From an uncultured Synechococcus sp. (lineage in GTDB: Bacteria; Cyanobacteriota; Cyanobacteriia; PCC-6307; Cyanobiaceae), in assembly GCA_937930135.1 (NCBI GenBank), contig CALGVO010000112.1, forward strand, positions 1 through 8,018: a stretch of 8,018 nucleotides of DNA. Direction: 5' to 3'. This document shows positions 6,681 through 8,018 of the stretch, in pieces (the stretch's first letter is position 1; each line of letters begins with the position of its first letter). The notes below the pieces were generated by a model. It saw only the letters and a program-made list of their open reading frames with translations. It was not told where the DNA came from and did not search any database. Made by a program: the position numbers and the translations under genes.

Positions 6681-7415
6681 ATGGTGTCTGCGTTGCCTTC
6701 CCCCCATCCGCTGTTCCGCCCCGCCGACGAGCGCTTCCACAGCGCCCTCGACTGGCTGGACTCCTGGCACAGCTTTTCCTTCGCGGGCCACCACCACCCC
6801 GACTGGATGGGCTACGGCCCACTGCGCGTGATCAACGACGACACCATCGCCGCCGGTCGGGGCTTCGGCATGCATCCCCACCGCGACATGGAGATCATCA
6901 CCGTGATGGTGGAGGGGGAACTGACCCACACCGACTCCATGGGTCACAACGCCGTGCTGCGGGCGGGGGAAGTGCAGCGCATGAGTGCCGGCACCGGCAT
7001 CGTGCACAGCGAAATCAACCAGAGCCCCGATCCCTGCAGGCTGCTGCAGATCTGGATTGAGCCGACCCAGACCGGCCTCAGCCCCGCCTATGAGCAACAG
7101 CCGATGCCGCTGGGATCGGGCTGGACCCTTCTGCTGGACCCGGATCGCAAGGATGGTGCCCTGGCGATCGCTCGCCCCGTGCGCCTGTGGCGCGCTCAGG
7201 TGGAGGCGGGCGACAAGCTGGATTGGCCCACAGACCTCACGGGTCCGGGCTGGCTTCAGGTCATCGATGGTCAGTTCACGCTGAACGCAGCCGCCGCAAC
7301 GCTGCCTATCCAGCTGCGTCGCGGAGATGGCCTCGGCTTCACGAACGATTCGATTCCTGGAAGCGGCCTGGAAGCCCTGGAGGCCAGCGATCTGCTGCTG
7401 TTTGCACTGGCCTGA
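6681..7415 (+). CDS. Pirin family bicupin protein
   Basis: A 244-residue cytoplasmic two-cupin protein of the pirin/YhhW family. The N-terminal cupin carries the signature RGFGMHPHRDMEIIT (60-74), TDSMGHN and GTGIVHSEIN (104-113). H65, H67, H109 and E111 are the expected iron ligands (H-x-H plus H-x-E). The FHSALDWLDSWHSFSFAG region near the N-terminus (19-36) is also typical. The C-terminal cupin (about 150-244) has no obvious metal site, as is usual. Some bacterial members show quercetin dioxygenase activity in vitro and others act as redox-linked regulators or partners; the physiological role here is unknown. It starts 22 bases after the FMN reductase stop, in the same CCCAGCCATGG context as the rubrerythrin start. 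A stem-loop at 7470-7492 follows its stop by about 55 bases. Confidence 0.92.
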   Translation: MVSALPSPHPLFRPADERFHSALDWLDSWHSFSFAGHHHPDWMGYGPLRVINDDTIAAGRGFGMHPHRDMEIITVMVEGELTHTDSMGHNAVLRAGEVQRMSAGTGIVHSEINQSPDPCRLLQIWIEPTQTGLSPAYEQQPMPLGSGWTLLLDPDRKDGALAIARPVRLWRAQVEAGDKLDWPTDLTGPGWLQVIDGQFTLNAAAATLPIQLRRGDGLGFTNDSIPGSGLEALEASDLLLFALA

Positions 7416-7469
7416 AGCCATCGGAACGCAACACCGCGTGAAGGCGATCCCGAAGATTATCGAAAGTTC

Positions 7470-7492
7470 ACCACCACACCAGATGTGGTGGT
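7470..7492 (+). terminator. 9-bp perfect stem-loop after the pirin gene (terminator-like, no T-tract)
   Basis: ACCACCACA (7470-7478) and TGTGGTGGT (7484-7492) pair perfectly across a 5-base loop CCAGA. It stands 54 bases after the pirin stop and 34 bases before the next start. No T-run follows, so it is not a classical intrinsic terminator, but cyanobacterial gene ends often show such hairpins. A protein-binding operator or leader structure for the small gene at 7527 is an equally possible reading. Confidence 0.45.
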
Positions 7493-7526
7493 CTCAAATG
7501 GCTGTGATACGCATTAAACCCCAGCG

Positions 7527-7733
7527 ATGGGAACCGCCACAGAACCAAGACCCGCAGTGCGCTACCGGGGCTTTCTTCTGCTGACCCAGGCTAATGACAC
7601 CTGGCTGGTGCGGCCTGAACGCAGTCCGATGACGCTGCTCCCTTTTCGCACACCCACCTGCTCGCTGGAGGATGTGAAGGCGCTGATCGACTGGCGTCTG
7701 TCTGATAAGACCAGCCGGATCAGGTCATCCTGA
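7527..7733 (+). CDS. Small conserved-looking hypothetical protein (68 aa)
   Basis: A 68-residue protein of unknown function. The central part (RGFLLLTQANDTWLVRPERS, then PMTLLPFRTPTCSLEDVKALIDWRLS) reads as a compact alpha/beta protein: a first strand, a turn, a second strand with a Trp, a PFRTP turn, then an amphipathic helix. From memory it resembles a short protein conserved in marine picocyanobacteria; I could not check this. The start is in a CCCAGCGATGG context like the rubrerythrin and pirin starts. The last residues (DKTSRIRSS) and the stop fall inside a 9-bp stem-loop, and an out-of-frame TGATAA lies at 7703-7708. The N-terminal dozen residues are low-complexity, so the true start could differ. 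No signal peptide or membrane segment is seen. Confidence 0.7.
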   Translation: MGTATEPRPAVRYRGFLLLTQANDTWLVRPERSPMTLLPFRTPTCSLEDVKALIDWRLSDKTSRIRSS

Positions 7734-7737
7734 TCCG
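7716..7737. terminator. 9-bp perfect stem-loop between convergent genes, possible bidirectional terminator
   Basis: CGGATCAGG (7716-7724) and CCTGATCCG (7729-7737) pair perfectly around the 4-base loop TCAT. It overlaps the final codons and stop of the 68-residue gene and lies 25 bases from the stop of the convergent gene. Position and stability suit a two-way terminator, but neither side has a strong T-tract, so confidence is moderate. Confidence 0.5.
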
Positions 7738-7761
7738 AACTCATCAAAGCAAAGCGCTACT

Positions 7762-8004
7762 TCAGGCGGCTTGCGGTGGCGGAGTGGGCGAGCCAAGGGG
7801 CTGGAAAGGAAGCACCAGGGTGGCCCAACGCTCCGGACGCCCGGGCCGTTCACGCCGCGCCTGGCGCACCCCGAAAGGCACACGCACGACGTTGGTCCCC
7901 TCCACATGCAGGGTGTGACCCCGCTCAAGAGCAGCTTCAAGACAGTTCGGAAGCTCCGGACTGTTGGTGACTGGAGTGGTGGCTGGAGTGCGCTTGCTGG
8001 CCAT
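7762..8004 (-). CDS. Hypothetical protein (80 aa), minus strand
   Basis: An 80-residue unrecognised protein. A Thr/Pro-rich N-terminus (MASKRTPATTPVTNSPELP) precedes a more structured middle: a short helix (LEAALERGH), strand-like TLHVEGTNVVRVPFGV, a basic turn (RQARRERPGRPER) and WATLVLPFQPL, ending in a Pro-rich tail. The alternation of hydrophobic and polar residues looks like a real beta-rich domain, better than the competing reading frames here (plus strand 7776-7970 and minus strand 7725-7940, which are Arg/Pro/Cys-rich). A purine-rich GAGGGG lies just upstream of the ATG but very close to it. It converges on the 68-residue gene. No function can be assigned. Confidence 0.6.
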   Translation of the reverse strand: MASKRTPATTPVTNSPELPNCLEAALERGHTLHVEGTNVVRVPFGVRQARRERPGRPERWATLVLPFQPLGSPTPPPQAA

Positions 8005-8018
8005 GTCCCCTCGACAAG

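Noticed and set aside
6573..7421. 282-codon minus-strand open frame across the pirin gene
   Set aside because: The opposite strand encodes a pirin with all four metal ligands; this frame has no motif.
1..8018. CRISPR arrays, tRNA or rRNA genes, insertion sequences, phage or conjugation genes
   Set aside because: I saw no repeat-spacer pattern, no tRNA-like cloverleaf or T-loop consensus, and no transposase or integrase motif in the window.

Overview
The window looks like chromosomal DNA from a high-GC cyanobacterium, most likely a picocyanobacterium of the Synechococcus/Cyanobium lineage. The main reason is a tandem pair of class-C flavodiiron proteins (flavodiiron core plus C-terminal flavin reductase), which as a family belong to oxygenic phototrophs. 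One copy has all diiron ligands and the other has lost several, which is the Flv3/Flv1 pattern. Starts without Shine-Dalgarno sequences, tight gene packing and several HIP1 octamers (GCGATCGC) fit the same assignment. The genus is an inference from reading, not from a database search.

Layout: (1) 3-182, plus strand, C-terminal end of an Hsp20-type small heat-shock protein. (2) About 210-1523, minus strand, a divergent Nramp-family metal transporter lacking the usual DPGN and MPH metal-site motifs. (3) 1669-5267, plus strand, flv3 and flv1 overlapping by one base (TAATG). (4) 5371-6084, a rubrerythrin fused to a full-length rubredoxin, preceded by a perfect 8-bp inverted repeat. (5) 6134-6658, a NADPH-dependent FMN reductase-type flavoprotein. 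(6) 6681-7415, a pirin-type bicupin. (7) 7527-7733, a 68-residue small protein between two strong stem-loops. (8) 7762-8004, minus strand, a probable 80-residue hypothetical protein convergent with it.

Function: the five plus-strand genes from 1669 to 7415 run in one direction with short gaps (1-base overlap, then 103, 49 and 22 bases) and are all redox proteins using flavin, diiron, rubredoxin iron or mononuclear iron. Flv1/Flv3 is known to reduce O2 to water on the acceptor side of photosystem I (the Mehler-like reaction). Rubrerythrins reduce peroxide. Placing a peroxide reductase with its own rubredoxin, a flavin reductase and a pirin behind the O2 reductase suggests an O2/peroxide disposal island, with a divergent metal transporter next door. 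The grouping is seen directly; functional cooperation is inference. The most useful follow-ups are the palindrome ahead of the rubrerythrin, the rubredoxin fusion and the altered transporter metal site.
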